64,000 nt of DNA, taken from NCBI GenBank assembly GCA_019752295.1, contig JAIEMK010000012.1, positions 39,548-103,547 on the forward strand. Reading direction: 5' to 3'. Below are positions 9,181 to 18,241 of this stretch, piece after piece. Position numbers and translations under genes: made by a program. Origin of the DNA: Chitinophagaceae bacterium. GTDB lineage: Bacteria; Bacteroidota; Bacteroidia; Chitinophagales; Chitinophagaceae. The notes beneath the pieces are model-generated. The model had not been told where the DNA came from. It ran no database searches and saw only the letters and a list, made by a program, of their open reading frames with translations. Position 1 is the first letter of the stretch. Every line of letters starts with the position of its first letter.

Positions 9181-10507
9181 AAACATATTTCGTAACACCT
9201 GGAACAGCTATCGGATAATATCCGTCGGCATCGGGAACAACTGGTGGAGTTGCATCCCAGGCATAGAGTTTTGGATGAATATCGATGCCCGAATTGATGG
9301 CTTTATCCCAATCAATTATCTGACCACTATATGTTGCCAACCTTCCGAGTATGGAAGTCATGGTACTCGCTGCGCCGTTTTCTGCATCCGAAAATTTGTA
9401 TTCACCTTTTGCGATGGCAGCAAATAATTCATCGTGTTCTGTTTGATAAGGATTGTTTTCGCTCTTCAAATCGTACTGGTAAAGTGGATTCCCTTTTAAG
9501 TCTACAATTTTTGCAGCACCACAAAAAATCTTTCCTTTTGTACCTACTAATAATTCATCCACTTTACTGGAAGTGCCTGGAATATGACGGCATTGACTAT
9601 TTAAGATAGAACCGTCGGCATAATGAAATTCAACATAATGGTGATCGAAAATTTCACCATTCTCTTTTCCTTTGCGCACCTGCCGTCCGCCCATACCCTG
9701 TGCTTTTACAGGATGACCGCCTTTGAACCAGTTGATGACATCGATATTATGAATATGTTGCTCGGTGATATGATCGCCGCAAAGCCAGTTAAAATAATAC
9801 CAGTTACGCATTTGATATTCCATTTCTGTTTGTCCGGCTCTTCTTGGGCGAACCCATACTCCATCGTTATTCCACCATGCTTGCGCTGATGTGATATCGC
9901 CAATCGTTTCTTTACGTTTATACAATTCGCGATAAGAATTTTGATAGTGACGTTGTAAACCTACTACCACGTTTAATTTTTTCTGTTTGGCAATCAAAGC
10001 CGTTGCCAATACTTTCTGAATACCTGCAGGATCAGTAGCCACAGGCTTCTCCATAAATACGTGTTTATTCTGCAGAATGGCTTCTTCAAAATGTATTGGT
10101 CTGAATCCGGGAGGAGTTGTAAGAATTACTACATCTGCCAGAGCAATTGCCTTTTTATAAGCATCAAATCCGGTAAATTTTCTTTCTTCCGGAACATCGA
10201 TCTTTTTCTCCAATCCCTTGCCATCGTTTTTAGCTTCTTCAATCAATGATTTGAGGCAATTGTCGAGGTTGTCGCGAAAAGCATCGGCCATCGCAACCAG
10301 TTTTACATTTTGCTTGCTCATCAAAGCTTGCATGGCAGCACCTGTTCCTCGGCCACCACAACCTACCAATACAATTTTAATTTCATCATTAGAACCCGAA
10401 AAAAAATTGGCACGCGATATAAAAGGGGCTGCCATCAGGCCACCTGCAATGAGGGTGGAGTTTTTTACAAAATCTCTACGTGAATTGTTCAGCGAATCGT
10501 TAGACAT
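9179..10507 (-). CDS. Gfo/Idh/MocA-family oxidoreductase with Tat-type signal
   Basis: A 442-residue NAD(P)-dependent dehydrogenase-fold protein, family members of which act on sugars or glycoside derivatives. The N-terminus has the twin-arginine motif in NSRRDFVKNS followed by a hydrophobic stretch, so export by Tat to the periplasm with bound cofactor is likely. The nucleotide-binding loop is LVGCGGRGTG and the family motif EKP appears in FMEKPVATDP. It lies 19 bases after the SUMF1-fold gene on the same strand, presumably one operon. The actual substrate cannot be read from the sequence. Confidence 0.9.
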   Translation of the reverse strand: MSNDSLNNSRRDFVKNSTLIAGGLMAAPFISRANFFSGSNDEIKIVLVGCGGRGTGAAMQALMSKQNVKLVAMADAFRDNLDNCLKSLIEEAKNDGKGLEKKIDVPEERKFTGFDAYKKAIALADVVILTTPPGFRPIHFEEAILQNKHVFMEKPVATDPAGIQKVLATALIAKQKKLNVVVGLQRHYQNSYRELYKRKETIGDITSAQAWWNNDGVWVRPRRAGQTEMEYQMRNWYYFNWLCGDHITEQHIHNIDVINWFKGGHPVKAQGMGGRQVRKGKENGEIFDHHYVEFHYADGSILNSQCRHIPGTSSKVDELLVGTKGKIFCGAAKIVDLKGNPLYQYDLKSENNPYQTEHDELFAAIAKGEYKFSDAENGAASTMTSILGRLATYSGQIIDWDKAINSGIDIHPKLYAWDATPPVVPDADGYYPIAVPGVTKYV

Positions 10508-10526
10508 AATGGTTTATTTTAAAAGT

Positions 10527-11486
10527 TTATAGGCCAAGGTATTTTTGAAAAAAAAGATTGATTGTTTCTGCTGATGGTTGTTCAAATGGACGCACTAATC
10601 TAAAGCCCACATTTTTGGCTTCGGTTAACCACCACTTGCTTTTAGGAATTTGTGGATCCCTTCTATTCCAACTGGGATCTGATTTAAATCGTTTTGCACT
10701 CCTGAAATCTGTGCCGCTCTCCATAAAACTACCGCCACGCAAAGCTTTTGGATATTTTGATAAGTTTGCTTCTACCATTGGATCTTTTGCATTATCTGCA
10801 ATTGTTTCATATCTGTTTGGTTCGTAATGATCCAATGTCCATTCCAACACATTTCCCAGTATATCATAGAGCCCCCAGGGATTAGGTTTTTTTTGCGCTA
10901 CTTTTTCATATTTATCATCACCACTTTCTCTGTCCCATGCATATTCCTTCAGCATTTTCACATCGTCTCCAAAAAAGTACTTAGTGGTTGTACCGGCCCT
11001 GCATGCATATTCCCATTCGGCTTCGGTAGGTAATCTATAAAATATCCCCGTTCTTTTATAAAGCCATCTGCAATACATGATCGCGGCTCTCTGACTCATA
11101 CTGTTTGCAGGATATCCGCCCTCTTTGCCCATTCCCCAAGTAAGATCAACATACTGCGGACTGGGTCTTGTAATAGCGTCTACGTCTGAGTTCTGGCTGG
11201 TCTGATCGTCTTTCAGAAAAACATCAAAAGCGTCTCTTGTTACTTCTGTTTCGCCCATCCAGAATGCAGAAAGAAAGATTTTTTTCTGTGGTCCTTCGTC
11301 TGCATTCCTTTTTAATTCTGTTGCGGAACTGCCAATTATAAAACTTCCGGCAGGTATGGGCACCATTTTAAAATTCTGAGAACTACCTGTAATTGGTTGT
11401 AAATAAGGTTTAAAATCAGTACTATTGGATTGCGCAAATATTGCCGTACTGTAGAGTAAGAATGCAAAGCAAGAAAATCGTATCAC
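10527..11486 (-). CDS. SUMF1/formylglycine-generating-enzyme-fold protein, secreted
   Basis: A 319-residue protein with an N-terminal signal peptide (residues 1-18, ending IFAQ) and an FGE-sulfatase/SUMF1 C-type-lectin-like domain over most of the rest. Typical motifs are FKMVPIPAGSFIIGS, MGETEVTRDAFD, RLPTEAEWEYACRAG and GLYDILGNVLEWT near the middle, then ALRGGSF. The start is a GTG at 11486 because the signal peptide begins there. The catalytic cysteine pair of true FGE enzymes is not evident, so it may be a structural or lectin-like relative, as in the gliding proteins GldJ/GldK. It precedes the oxidoreductase gene in an apparent operon. Confidence 0.85.
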   Translation of the reverse strand: MIRFSCFAFLLYSTAIFAQSNSTDFKPYLQPITGSSQNFKMVPIPAGSFIIGSSATELKRNADEGPQKKIFLSAFWMGETEVTRDAFDVFLKDDQTSQNSDVDAITRPSPQYVDLTWGMGKEGGYPANSMSQRAAIMYCRWLYKRTGIFYRLPTEAEWEYACRAGTTTKYFFGDDVKMLKEYAWDRESGDDKYEKVAQKKPNPWGLYDILGNVLEWTLDHYEPNRYETIADNAKDPMVEANLSKYPKALRGGSFMESGTDFRSAKRFKSDPSWNRRDPQIPKSKWWLTEAKNVGFRLVRPFEQPSAETINLFFQKYLGL

Positions 11487-11560
11487 CTGTAATTTTTTAA
11501 TTGGTTAAGGTATGAAATAATAAGATTGATAACTACCTGTTTTGATAAACATTCAAATTG

Positions 11561-11588
11561 CAACTCTGTGTTTCTGTGCCTCTGTGGC
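11561..11588. repeat. short CACAGAG-type intergenic repeat
   Basis: On the minus strand this stretch reads as near-tandem copies of ACAGAGG/CACAGA-like heptamers (three CACAG units spaced by 8-9 bases). Similar CACAGAG strings occur between genes in many bacterial genomes. It lies in the gap between the ApbE-like gene and the SUMF1-fold gene. Confidence 0.4.
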
Positions 11589-11614
11589 AAATATGGTTTG
11601 ATGATTTGGCGTAA

Positions 11615-12616
11615 TCATTTTTTCCAAAATTGATCAAACCCCCTGCTTGTATAAGTCTTTATCTTCCCATTTTCAATGGTACTGATAAACAAATAAGCGT
11701 TTTGTTTACGGGCTATTTTTTTTGCATCCCTAACAGATAAGATACTGCAAGCAGTTGCAAGCCAATCGGCCGTAGTACCATCTTTTGCGATTACCGTAAC
11801 ATTTCTTTGGAAGGTTACACCGTATCCTGTTCGGGGATCAACAATATGCGAATATTTTTTACCATCATGTTCAACATATCTATAAACATCTCCCGATGTA
11901 GCAACAGCCATATTGTTCAATAGTAATCTTGACCTGATCAGATCGTCGGTCGTCTCGGGAATATTCACACCTACTGTCCATCCCTCTGTATCGGGAGGAG
12001 CATCGCCCATTGCCAGATCTCCTCCTGCATCAACAAGCGAAGAAGAAATGCCTTCTTTCTTAAGATAATTAACTACCTGCTGGGCAATATATCCCTTTGC
12101 AATTCCGCCCAGATCCAAACGCATTCCTTTTTGCAAAAGTGTGGCAGTAATGTTGATTGTATCTAGTAACATTTTATTTAAGCCAACAAATAGCAGAACA
12201 GAATCGATCTGTTTGGGATCGGGGAATATTTTTTCTTTTCTGCTCTTACGCCAAATCCAACTTAAGGGGCCTACGCTAATATCAAAACTTTTCTGACTGT
12301 TTTTATATGCATAGTCAGATTGAACGAGCATATCCCATAGCGCGGGAGATGGTTTTTGAGGCCCATTACCTGCCTGACTACTAAGCTTGCTCAATTCACT
12401 ATTGACGTCATAGTCGCTGTAGATCTGTGCGAAAGAGTCGACAAGTGCAAAACAGTTGACGGCAATTTTTGAAGCCATTGCGGAATCAGATGCTACTAAT
12501 ATCAGACTGAAATTAGAACCCATCTTATTTTGGTTAAAGTTGAATTTTCTTTTTTGACTAAACGATGCAATAGCAATGCAAAGCGCAGAGATCGTTAAAA
12601 TATAATTGCGGTACAA
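11615..12616 (-). CDS. apbE: ApbE-like FAD:protein FMN transferase
   Basis: ApbE enzymes attach FMN from FAD to a threonine of flavoproteins such as RnfG/NqrC on the periplasmic side. The 333-residue protein has an N-terminal hydrophobic signal (about 3-19), then the family landmarks FDISVGPLSWIWR, LDLGGIAKGYIAQ, LVDAGGDLAMGD and YSHIVDPRTGYG; the last two form the FAD/metal site. The start is a TTG at 12616, chosen because it places the signal peptide correctly and no upstream ATG fits. No Rnf or Nqr genes are in the window, so the target flavoprotein is unknown. It is divergent from the TIM-barrel gene. Confidence 0.88.
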   Translation of the reverse strand: MYRNYILTISALCIAIASFSQKRKFNFNQNKMGSNFSLILVASDSAMASKIAVNCFALVDSFAQIYSDYDVNSELSKLSSQAGNGPQKPSPALWDMLVQSDYAYKNSQKSFDISVGPLSWIWRKSRKEKIFPDPKQIDSVLLFVGLNKMLLDTINITATLLQKGMRLDLGGIAKGYIAQQVVNYLKKEGISSSLVDAGGDLAMGDAPPDTEGWTVGVNIPETTDDLIRSRLLLNNMAVATSGDVYRYVEHDGKKYSHIVDPRTGYGVTFQRNVTVIAKDGTTADWLATACSILSVRDAKKIARKQNAYLFISTIENGKIKTYTSRGFDQFWKK

Positions 12617-12666
12617 GCGGTTGATTTAAATTGTTCTTGTTAAATTTAGTAACTAATAATTAAATC

Positions 12667-13593
12667 ATGCAACGCAGAAAATTCGTGCAACAAAGCCTGT
12701 TAGCAGGCGGAGCAATCATAGCAGCGTCAAACGCAAAGGCAGCAGGTAAAAAACAGGATCATTGGGATGATAATACACCGTTTAAATGCAACTATGGCAT
12801 TCATGATGGAATGTTCAATAACCTTTCGGGAAAAGATTTTATCGATCAAATAAAGTTTGCGCACAGTGTGGGCTTTAGAGCGATGGAAGACAATGGCATG
12901 ATGGATCGTAGTCCCGAAGAGCAACAGAAGATTGGCGATGCGATGGCAAAGCTGGGCATGGAGATGGGTGTATTTGTAATTAATTTTGATAATTGGCCCT
13001 TGCACGTTTCAATGACCAGTGGCAATAAAGAGTGGAAAGAAAAATTTGTATCGCACTGTAAAAAAGCGGTTGAAGTTGCAAAGCGTTGTAATGCAAAATA
13101 TATGACAGTTGTGCCAGGCAATTATGATCATAGCATTTCGCTGGACTTTCAATTGGCAAATGTGATCGATACCTTGCGGAGGGGAACTGAAATTCTTGAA
13201 AAAAATAAACTGGTGATGGTTTTAGAGCCCCTGAGCGACACGCCCGAATTATTCCTTCGAAAATCAGATCAAACTTATGCTTTGTGCAAATCGATTAATA
13301 GTCCAGCTTGTAAAATACTTTTCGATATGTATCATATGCAACGCAATCAGGGAGATATGATACCGAATATTAACAGGGCCTGGGACGAGATCGGGTATTT
13401 TCAGATAGGAGATAATCCGGGAAGAAACGAACCGGGTACTGGAGAAATGAATTACAAAAACATTTTCAAACACATACACAGCAAAGGGTACAAGGGTGTG
13501 CTGGGAATGGAACATGGAATAGCTTTACCTGGAAAAGAGGGCGAAATAGCATTGATCAAAGCTTATCGCGAAGCGGATTCCTTTACAATATAA
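12667..13593 (+). CDS. sugar phosphate isomerase/epimerase-like TIM-barrel protein, exported
   Basis: A 308-residue xylose isomerase-like TIM barrel, closest in layout to hydroxypyruvate isomerase-type proteins. The N-terminus MQRRKFVQQSLLAGG is a Tat-like signal with a following AAA-rich segment. Barrel strands carry the acidic and histidine ligands expected for a divalent metal: LVMVLEPLS, LFDMYHMQR, YFQIGDNPGR and GVLGMEHG. Partners nearby are the Gfo/Idh oxidoreductase and SUMF1-fold proteins; in Bacteroidota such exported TIM-barrel and Gfo/Idh proteins often occur together in carbohydrate loci. The substrate is unknown. Confidence 0.87.
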   Translation: MQRRKFVQQSLLAGGAIIAASNAKAAGKKQDHWDDNTPFKCNYGIHDGMFNNLSGKDFIDQIKFAHSVGFRAMEDNGMMDRSPEEQQKIGDAMAKLGMEMGVFVINFDNWPLHVSMTSGNKEWKEKFVSHCKKAVEVAKRCNAKYMTVVPGNYDHSISLDFQLANVIDTLRRGTEILEKNKLVMVLEPLSDTPELFLRKSDQTYALCKSINSPACKILFDMYHMQRNQGDMIPNINRAWDEIGYFQIGDNPGRNEPGTGEMNYKNIFKHIHSKGYKGVLGMEHGIALPGKEGEIALIKAYREADSFTI

Positions 13594-13624
13594 AAAGAAG
13601 CGCTCTGTATTGGGTGCTTCTTTT
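13593..13624. terminator. intrinsic terminator between convergent genes
   Basis: An AAAAGAAGC arm pairs with GCTTCTTTT across a short loop, just after the TIM-barrel stop and before the end of the minus-strand lpxD paralog; A and T runs allow use in both directions. Confidence 0.75.
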
Positions 13625-13629
13625 ACCAC

Positions 13630-14634
13630 TTATTTTTTTGCGGAAGCATTTTTTAAATAGGCCCATTGTCTTAAACAATCTCTTGCTTCCACTGCAGGGA
13701 ATCCCAAAACTTTTTTACCATCGGGAACATCGTTCATCACACCGGCCATGCCTCCAATCAAAACTCCGTTGCCTACTGTAACATGATCGCTTACACAAGT
13801 ACCTCCGCCAATAATTACGCCATCGCCCAAAGTTACTGAGCCGGCTAATCCGCTACTTCCTGCCATCAAACAACATCTACCGGTTTTACTATTATGTCCA
13901 ATTTGAACAAGGTTATCCAGTTTAGTGCCATCGCCAATAATGGTAGAACTAAATTTTGCGCGATCAATACAAGTGCAAGATCCCACTTCAACATAATTAC
14001 CAAGCACCACATTTCCAATATGTGGAATCTTTACCAAACCTCGGCCATCATCACTTGGTCTGAATCCAAACCCATCAGCACCGATAGAAGCATTTGGATG
14101 AATTGTACAATGATGCCCTACAATGCATCGCTCACGAATAACGGCGCCTGACCAGATAATGGTATGATCTCCTATTTTACAATCATCTAAAACAGTTGAA
14201 TTCGGATAAAGTATCACATTATTCCCTATCACGGTATTTGCACCTACATAAGCCCCCGCACCAATGCGCGAGTTTAGCCCGATAGTAGCCGTAGGGTGGA
14301 TACTTGCATTAGGATGAATATCCTGATCAAAGCGAGGAGCCTCAGGAACAAACATTTCTAATAACTGTGCCATCGCCAGATCGGCATTTTTTACTTTTAT
14401 CAATACCCTGTTTTCGCCGGGTTCCAGTTCAAAGTCCTGATTGATAATTGCAGCACAAGCTTTTGAACTTTCCCAAAATTTCAGGTATTTTTTGCTTCCG
14501 ATAAAACTGATATGTGAACTGCCTGCCATTTCCAATTGCTCAGGCCCTGTAATTTTTGTGGTAGTATTTCCAACTAATGTTCCTTGTAAAACCTGATTGA
14601 TTGCTTCAACTGTAAACGATTTCATGACGCGCAT
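13630..14634 (-). CDS. LpxD-like UDP-3-O-acylglucosamine N-acyltransferase, second copy
   Basis: A 334-residue left-handed beta-helix acyltransferase of the LpxD family, which adds the N-linked hydroxyacyl chain in lipid A synthesis. An N-terminal uridine-binding-type domain (about 1-100) precedes hexapeptide repeats (about 105-290), including IHPTATIGLNSRIGAG, HPNASIGADGFGFRP and LDNLVQIGHNSKTG with the catalytic histidine region (H in QIGHN). A second, 352-residue LpxD is encoded at 22013-23071 in the main lpx cluster, so this is a paralog outside the cluster. The start could be the ATG at 14634 or the one three codons later. Its acyl or sugar preference is unknown. Confidence 0.85.
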   Translation of the reverse strand: MRVMKSFTVEAINQVLQGTLVGNTTTKITGPEQLEMAGSSHISFIGSKKYLKFWESSKACAAIINQDFELEPGENRVLIKVKNADLAMAQLLEMFVPEAPRFDQDIHPNASIHPTATIGLNSRIGAGAYVGANTVIGNNVILYPNSTVLDDCKIGDHTIIWSGAVIRERCIVGHHCTIHPNASIGADGFGFRPSDDGRGLVKIPHIGNVVLGNYVEVGSCTCIDRAKFSSTIIGDGTKLDNLVQIGHNSKTGRCCLMAGSSGLAGSVTLGDGVIIGGGTCVSDHVTVGNGVLIGGMAGVMNDVPDGKKVLGFPAVEARDCLRQWAYLKNASAKK

Positions 14635-14756
14635 CTTTAGGGTTTTGAAAGTACAATATTATTTTCATTCTAAACTTAACCTTCGTCAGATCGCATGTAT
14701 GATTGGTTGTTATATGTAATAGTTTACATGTTATTAAATCTGAATGTTAACCGAGG

Positions 14757-15212
14757 TTATTGTGCTGATTGATCCAGCAACCTTCGGTGGTAATTGATCT
14801 GCCCCATATGATAAGTTAAATGGGTAGTCAGGTGCAGCAGTAAATATTCAGTAGAAGTTTTACTTTCAAAAACCAAAATGGGATATTCTTTGCCCAGATC
14901 TTCTTCAGTAAGGTTATCCAGACTTGTAACAACAACCTTTATTGTTTCTTCGATTTTTTGAACAAGTTCTTTCTTTGAAACACCCTTCGATGAAAACTCC
15001 AAAGCCCGGTTTCTGATATAGCCAGTCTTACCGATTTCTGCGCCAATAAAAGTGTTTAAGTTTCCGATTAAATGAAGGCAAAGGTTCCCTGCAGAATTTA
15101 AAATGTTTTTCTCTATATGCCAGATAGCATCTTCATTTTGATATGATTCGATCTCGGTTTTTAAACGAGTCAGGTCTCTCTGAAATATAAGTTTTAAGGT
15201 TTCTATGATCAT
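14757..15212 (-). CDS. DinB-like (DUF1572) four-helix protein
   Basis: A 151-residue, almost wholly helical protein of the DinB/YfiT-like superfamily, whose members usually hold a metal with three histidines at the bundle core. Histidines suited to that role occur in CLHLIGN (near residue 47) and in HLTTHLTYHMGQINYHRR near the C-terminus. Family members include thiol-dependent transferases, but this subgroup (DUF1572) has no agreed function. It heads a run of small minus-strand genes that appear to be separate units. Confidence 0.78.
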   Translation of the reverse strand: MIIETLKLIFQRDLTRLKTEIESYQNEDAIWHIEKNILNSAGNLCLHLIGNLNTFIGAEIGKTGYIRNRALEFSSKGVSKKELVQKIEETIKVVVTSLDNLTEEDLGKEYPILVFESKTSTEYLLLHLTTHLTYHMGQINYHRRLLDQSAQ

Positions 15213-15225
15213 TGTTTTATTTTTT

Positions 15226-15438
15226 TTAACAACATGTTTTTCCTGTTTGCATGGGCGGGCATTTTACAGAACCATAGCTGCAAAACACACAGCAGTCGCC
15301 CTCTTTGGGTTGCAGCCTGCTTCCACAATTGGTACACTCATAAAAATACATACATGCATCTGTTGGCATGCTTTCTTCTTTTTGAGCAGAACAAAGAGGG
15401 CATGTTATGATTGACTGAAGAATAATACTTTTTTCCAT
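15226..15438 (-). CDS. GDCCVxC-domain small cysteine-rich protein
   Basis: A 70-residue protein with ten cysteines. Two pairs suit a zinc ribbon (CPLC near residue 13 and CTNC near residue 35), and the diagnostic motif GDCCVFC lies near residue 47, followed by a CPP and a terminal CC. The GDCCVxC family (some members use selenocysteine) is associated with mercury or redox functions by gene context in other bacteria, but its role is unproven. Start is the ATG at 15438. Neighbours are the DinB-like gene 13 bases downstream and a DUF1569 gene upstream. Confidence 0.82.
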   Translation of the reverse strand: MEKSIILQSIITCPLCSAQKEESMPTDACMYFYECTNCGSRLQPKEGDCCVFCSYGSVKCPPMQTGKTCC

Positions 15439-15456
15439 GAATGAGGATTATAAAAA

Positions 15457-15906
15457 TTAGGCTCCAAATTGACGAAGATGATGATCAATGTGTTTATACG
15501 TGCCAATGCCCCATTCCTCAGTAGTTATTTTTCCGAAAAAAGGATGGGGATGGGTTGTACATTTTTCAGCACCGGAATTAGTAAATTCTTGGAGTATTTT
15601 TTTTAGATTTTCTTTTTCCATTTCAAAGTCATTCGCTTCCAATTTCATCAGACTTTTATCGGTAGGTGAATTTTTCACAAAAGGTTTTTCGCTAGAGTAG
15701 ACGGGTCTTGCCAGCTTGCCCAATAACTTTCCAATAAACGCTCTTGCCGGATTATTACGCCCTGCCGCCATATCTATCCCGGCAGCACAGTGCGCCAGCA
15801 TCTGACATACATTCATTTTACCCCAAAGATTTTTACTATCCTGACTTAATGAATCAATACGATTTAAAAGTTCTGTCGTATCTGGTTGATTAAAAAGTGT
15901 CTTCAT
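15457..15906 (-). CDS. DUF1569 family protein
   Basis: From the ATG at 15906 the protein has 149 residues and matches the layout of DUF1569 proteins: a helical DinB-like fold, NVCQMLAHCAAGIDMA with a likely metal-binding histidine, HPFFGKITTEEWGIGTYKHIDHHLRQF at the end with further histidines. The frame stays open upstream to 15999, but those residues do not look like the family and would overlap the next gene. The function is unknown; the histidine pattern suggests metal binding as in DinB relatives. Confidence 0.8.
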   Translation of the reverse strand: MKTLFNQPDTTELLNRIDSLSQDSKNLWGKMNVCQMLAHCAAGIDMAAGRNNPARAFIGKLLGKLARPVYSSEKPFVKNSPTDKSLMKLEANDFEMEKENLKKILQEFTNSGAEKCTTHPHPFFGKITTEEWGIGTYKHIDHHLRQFGA

Positions 15907-15973
15907 TGTTTGATGTTGTGAGTGATCGTATTCGTAGGTTTCTAAAGTTTTCAAAACTATTGTTTCTTTTGCT

Positions 15974-16993
15974 TTAAAAACCACCTGAATCAACATCATT
16001 TATAAATTTAATAACACCTGTCATAAATACTTTTTGGTCGTCCCACATGGATAAATGACTTCCATTGGGGCAGTAGAGGTACCTGCCTTTTTGCACCAGT
16101 TTACTTTGTTCTTCCATAGCTTTCGGATCCATCGTATCGTGTTTAGCACCAATCATCAGTGTAGCTACTTTAATTTCTTTGAGCCTGTTTTTGATATCCC
16201 AATTTGCGAGTCTTCCACTAATGCCAAATTCACTAGGACCCTGCATCATGGTATAAATTTCGCCATTAGCATGTTTCATAGAGCGGTTAAATCCATCGGG
16301 CCATTCTTGTAAACGGCATAAGTGTTCGTGATAAAAATTGGGGATGAGTAATTCCATATAACGCGGATTCGTAAAATCCTTTTTTGCCTCGAGTGCTCTT
16401 ATTTCTGCAAGCACTTCTGGCTTCATTTGTTTGGCAAGTACTTCATCTGCATATTTAGCATATTCAGTGGCACTTGCTACCATATTGGCTACTAGTAAAC
16501 CTTTTAAATTTTTCTGATATTTTAATGCGTATTCCATCGCCAAAATGCCACCCCATGAATTTCCCAATACATAAAAATTACTGCTATCGGCCCCAATGGA
16601 TTGACGCACTTGCTCTACTTCTTCAACAAACCTTTCAGTTGTCCAGAGACTGCTGTCTTTTGGTTGATCGCTGTAATAAGAGCCCAACTGATCGTATTCA
16701 TAAAACTCAAAACCCTCTCTCTGAAAAAAAGTTTCAAAGCATTCCATATACTCATGCGTCATCGCAGGCCCGCCGTGTAATAACAGAATTTTTATTTTAG
16801 GATTTTTACCAAAACGTTTGGTCCATACTTTGAACTCACCAACAGGTGTCTTGATGGGAATCATTTTTACTCCCCCCGATTCAATTGAATCGCCATAACT
16901 AAAATAGTTATTGATCTTATTATCTGAATTTGATGTTGGTTGTTTGCAAGAAAATGCAAAACAAATAATGAGCGCAATGCTAAATAATCGCAT
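15974..16993 (-). CDS. proline iminopeptidase-like alpha/beta hydrolase lipoprotein
   Basis: A 339-residue alpha/beta-hydrolase of the proline iminopeptidase (S33) group. The oxyanion region is LLLHGGPAMTHEY, the nucleophile elbow is VLGNSWGGILAMEY (Ser in GNSWGG), and IGAKHDTMDP plus PNGSHLSMWD supply the acid and the histidine. The start at 16993 gives a lipoprotein signal (MRLFSIALIICFAFSCKQ), so the enzyme should be anchored on the outside of the inner membrane or in the outer membrane. The frame is open further upstream but would overlap the M19 peptidase gene end. It likely releases N-terminal residues from peptides. Confidence 0.86.
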   Translation of the reverse strand: MRLFSIALIICFAFSCKQPTSNSDNKINNYFSYGDSIESGGVKMIPIKTPVGEFKVWTKRFGKNPKIKILLLHGGPAMTHEYMECFETFFQREGFEFYEYDQLGSYYSDQPKDSSLWTTERFVEEVEQVRQSIGADSSNFYVLGNSWGGILAMEYALKYQKNLKGLLVANMVASATEYAKYADEVLAKQMKPEVLAEIRALEAKKDFTNPRYMELLIPNFYHEHLCRLQEWPDGFNRSMKHANGEIYTMMQGPSEFGISGRLANWDIKNRLKEIKVATLMIGAKHDTMDPKAMEEQSKLVQKGRYLYCPNGSHLSMWDDQKVFMTGVIKFINDVDSGGF

Positions 16994-17099
16994 ATGGTAA
17001 ATATTTATGAATTTGTTTTTGAGAAAAGATTGTTTTTGATGCTGTAATATAAATAAATTAAAATCATCCATCGTGTTCAGGTCATCAGAACTAATCTTC

Positions 17100-18182
17100 T
17101 CATAAGCCGCTTCTTTTCTTTTTAAATATTTTAGCCAATACAACTTTGGCATTTTCTCCCATAATTTTTCCAACTTCTGTTTTAGAAAGTCCTTTAGTTT
17201 GCAGGATCTCAGCTAATTTGGGGTACTGTGTATAGTTGGATAAAACGGGCTTGAAATTAGCATCCATGTCTGTGCCAATACCTACATGATCAATTCCGGC
17301 AACATCTACCAACCTTTTGATATTGTCTGCAAATTCATCAAAGCTTTTATTAAAGGCCGATGGCCATGCGCCGATAATACCTCCTGTATCAACAACTATT
17401 TTCGCATGATCTTTTGAAATGGCGCGTTTCGCAATCGGGCGATCCGGATCCATTTCCAGGATGCTGTGCGACAAAATGATTGGCGCATTAGTAATGCCAG
17501 CAACATCTTTTGTAGTTTGATAAGATGCGTGGGCCACATCAATGGCCATTCCAAACTCGTTCATTTTTTTTACCAAATCCTTACCGAAAGAGGAAAGTCC
17601 GTTGAAATTATTATCGGCGGTTTGCAGATCGCCCACTTCGTTTGGTGCGTAATGAACCAGTTGTATAGATCGAACTCCATCCTGATAAGCTTGTTCCACT
17701 CTTGCAATCTGGCCTTCTAAAAAATCACCACCTTCTACAGCAATAAAGCCAATTGTATTTTTGTTTCGTGAATTTAAATTATGCAGGTCTGTTGAAAGGC
17801 TTACCGGTAAATCCTGAAATGTTTCTTTGAGTTGATTGAGCTGCCGTTTATATTCTTTCCATCCTTCCTCGGCCGCATATTTTCCAGTGACACTAATTCC
17901 CGTGGGGCCAGGTTTGAGTAATCCTGCATCAGCCACCAAAGAAAAAAAAGCCCCACTAAGATGCCCTTCCTGCATTTCATTTACTGTTTTGCTCAACATG
18001 GTATTGGCATCATTTGCAAAATTTCTTTTTGCAAACGACCAGCCCGGATGGCAATGCCAATCGAAGTAAACGAACTCTTTTTTAGCTTCCCCGCCAAAGC
18101 ATTCCAGCCCCTTTAACGATAAGAATGGGGAAGCGGCAGTAACTGTTAAAGTTGTTTTTAAAAATTCTTTTCTTGATAGCAT
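17100..18182 (-). CDS. membrane dipeptidase-like peptidase M19
   Basis: A 360-residue amidohydrolase-fold protein of the M19 (renal dipeptidase) family. It begins with a secretion signal (MLSRKEFLKTTLTVTAASPF) typical of exported Bacteroidota enzymes. Metal ligands are expected in FDWHCHPGW, GFIAVEGGDFL, VAHASYQT and LSHSILEM, and a C-terminal IGIGTDMD segment follows the family pattern. With the proline iminopeptidase-like gene next to it (106 bases), it suggests extracytoplasmic peptide breakdown. Start is an ATG at 18182. Confidence 0.88.
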   Translation of the reverse strand: MLSRKEFLKTTLTVTAASPFLSLKGLECFGGEAKKEFVYFDWHCHPGWSFAKRNFANDANTMLSKTVNEMQEGHLSGAFFSLVADAGLLKPGPTGISVTGKYAAEEGWKEYKRQLNQLKETFQDLPVSLSTDLHNLNSRNKNTIGFIAVEGGDFLEGQIARVEQAYQDGVRSIQLVHYAPNEVGDLQTADNNFNGLSSFGKDLVKKMNEFGMAIDVAHASYQTTKDVAGITNAPIILSHSILEMDPDRPIAKRAISKDHAKIVVDTGGIIGAWPSAFNKSFDEFADNIKRLVDVAGIDHVGIGTDMDANFKPVLSNYTQYPKLAEILQTKGLSKTEVGKIMGENAKVVLAKIFKKKRSGL

Positions 18183-18241
18183 AATGTGGATGAATACTTT
18201 ATAGAAATGAATTCTAATTTACTCAAAAAAGTATCAATATA

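Noticed and set aside
11561..11588. CACAGAG-like repeat as a functional operator
   Set aside because: Such strings are common between genes in unrelated bacteria, and no symmetry or promoter overlap was found.
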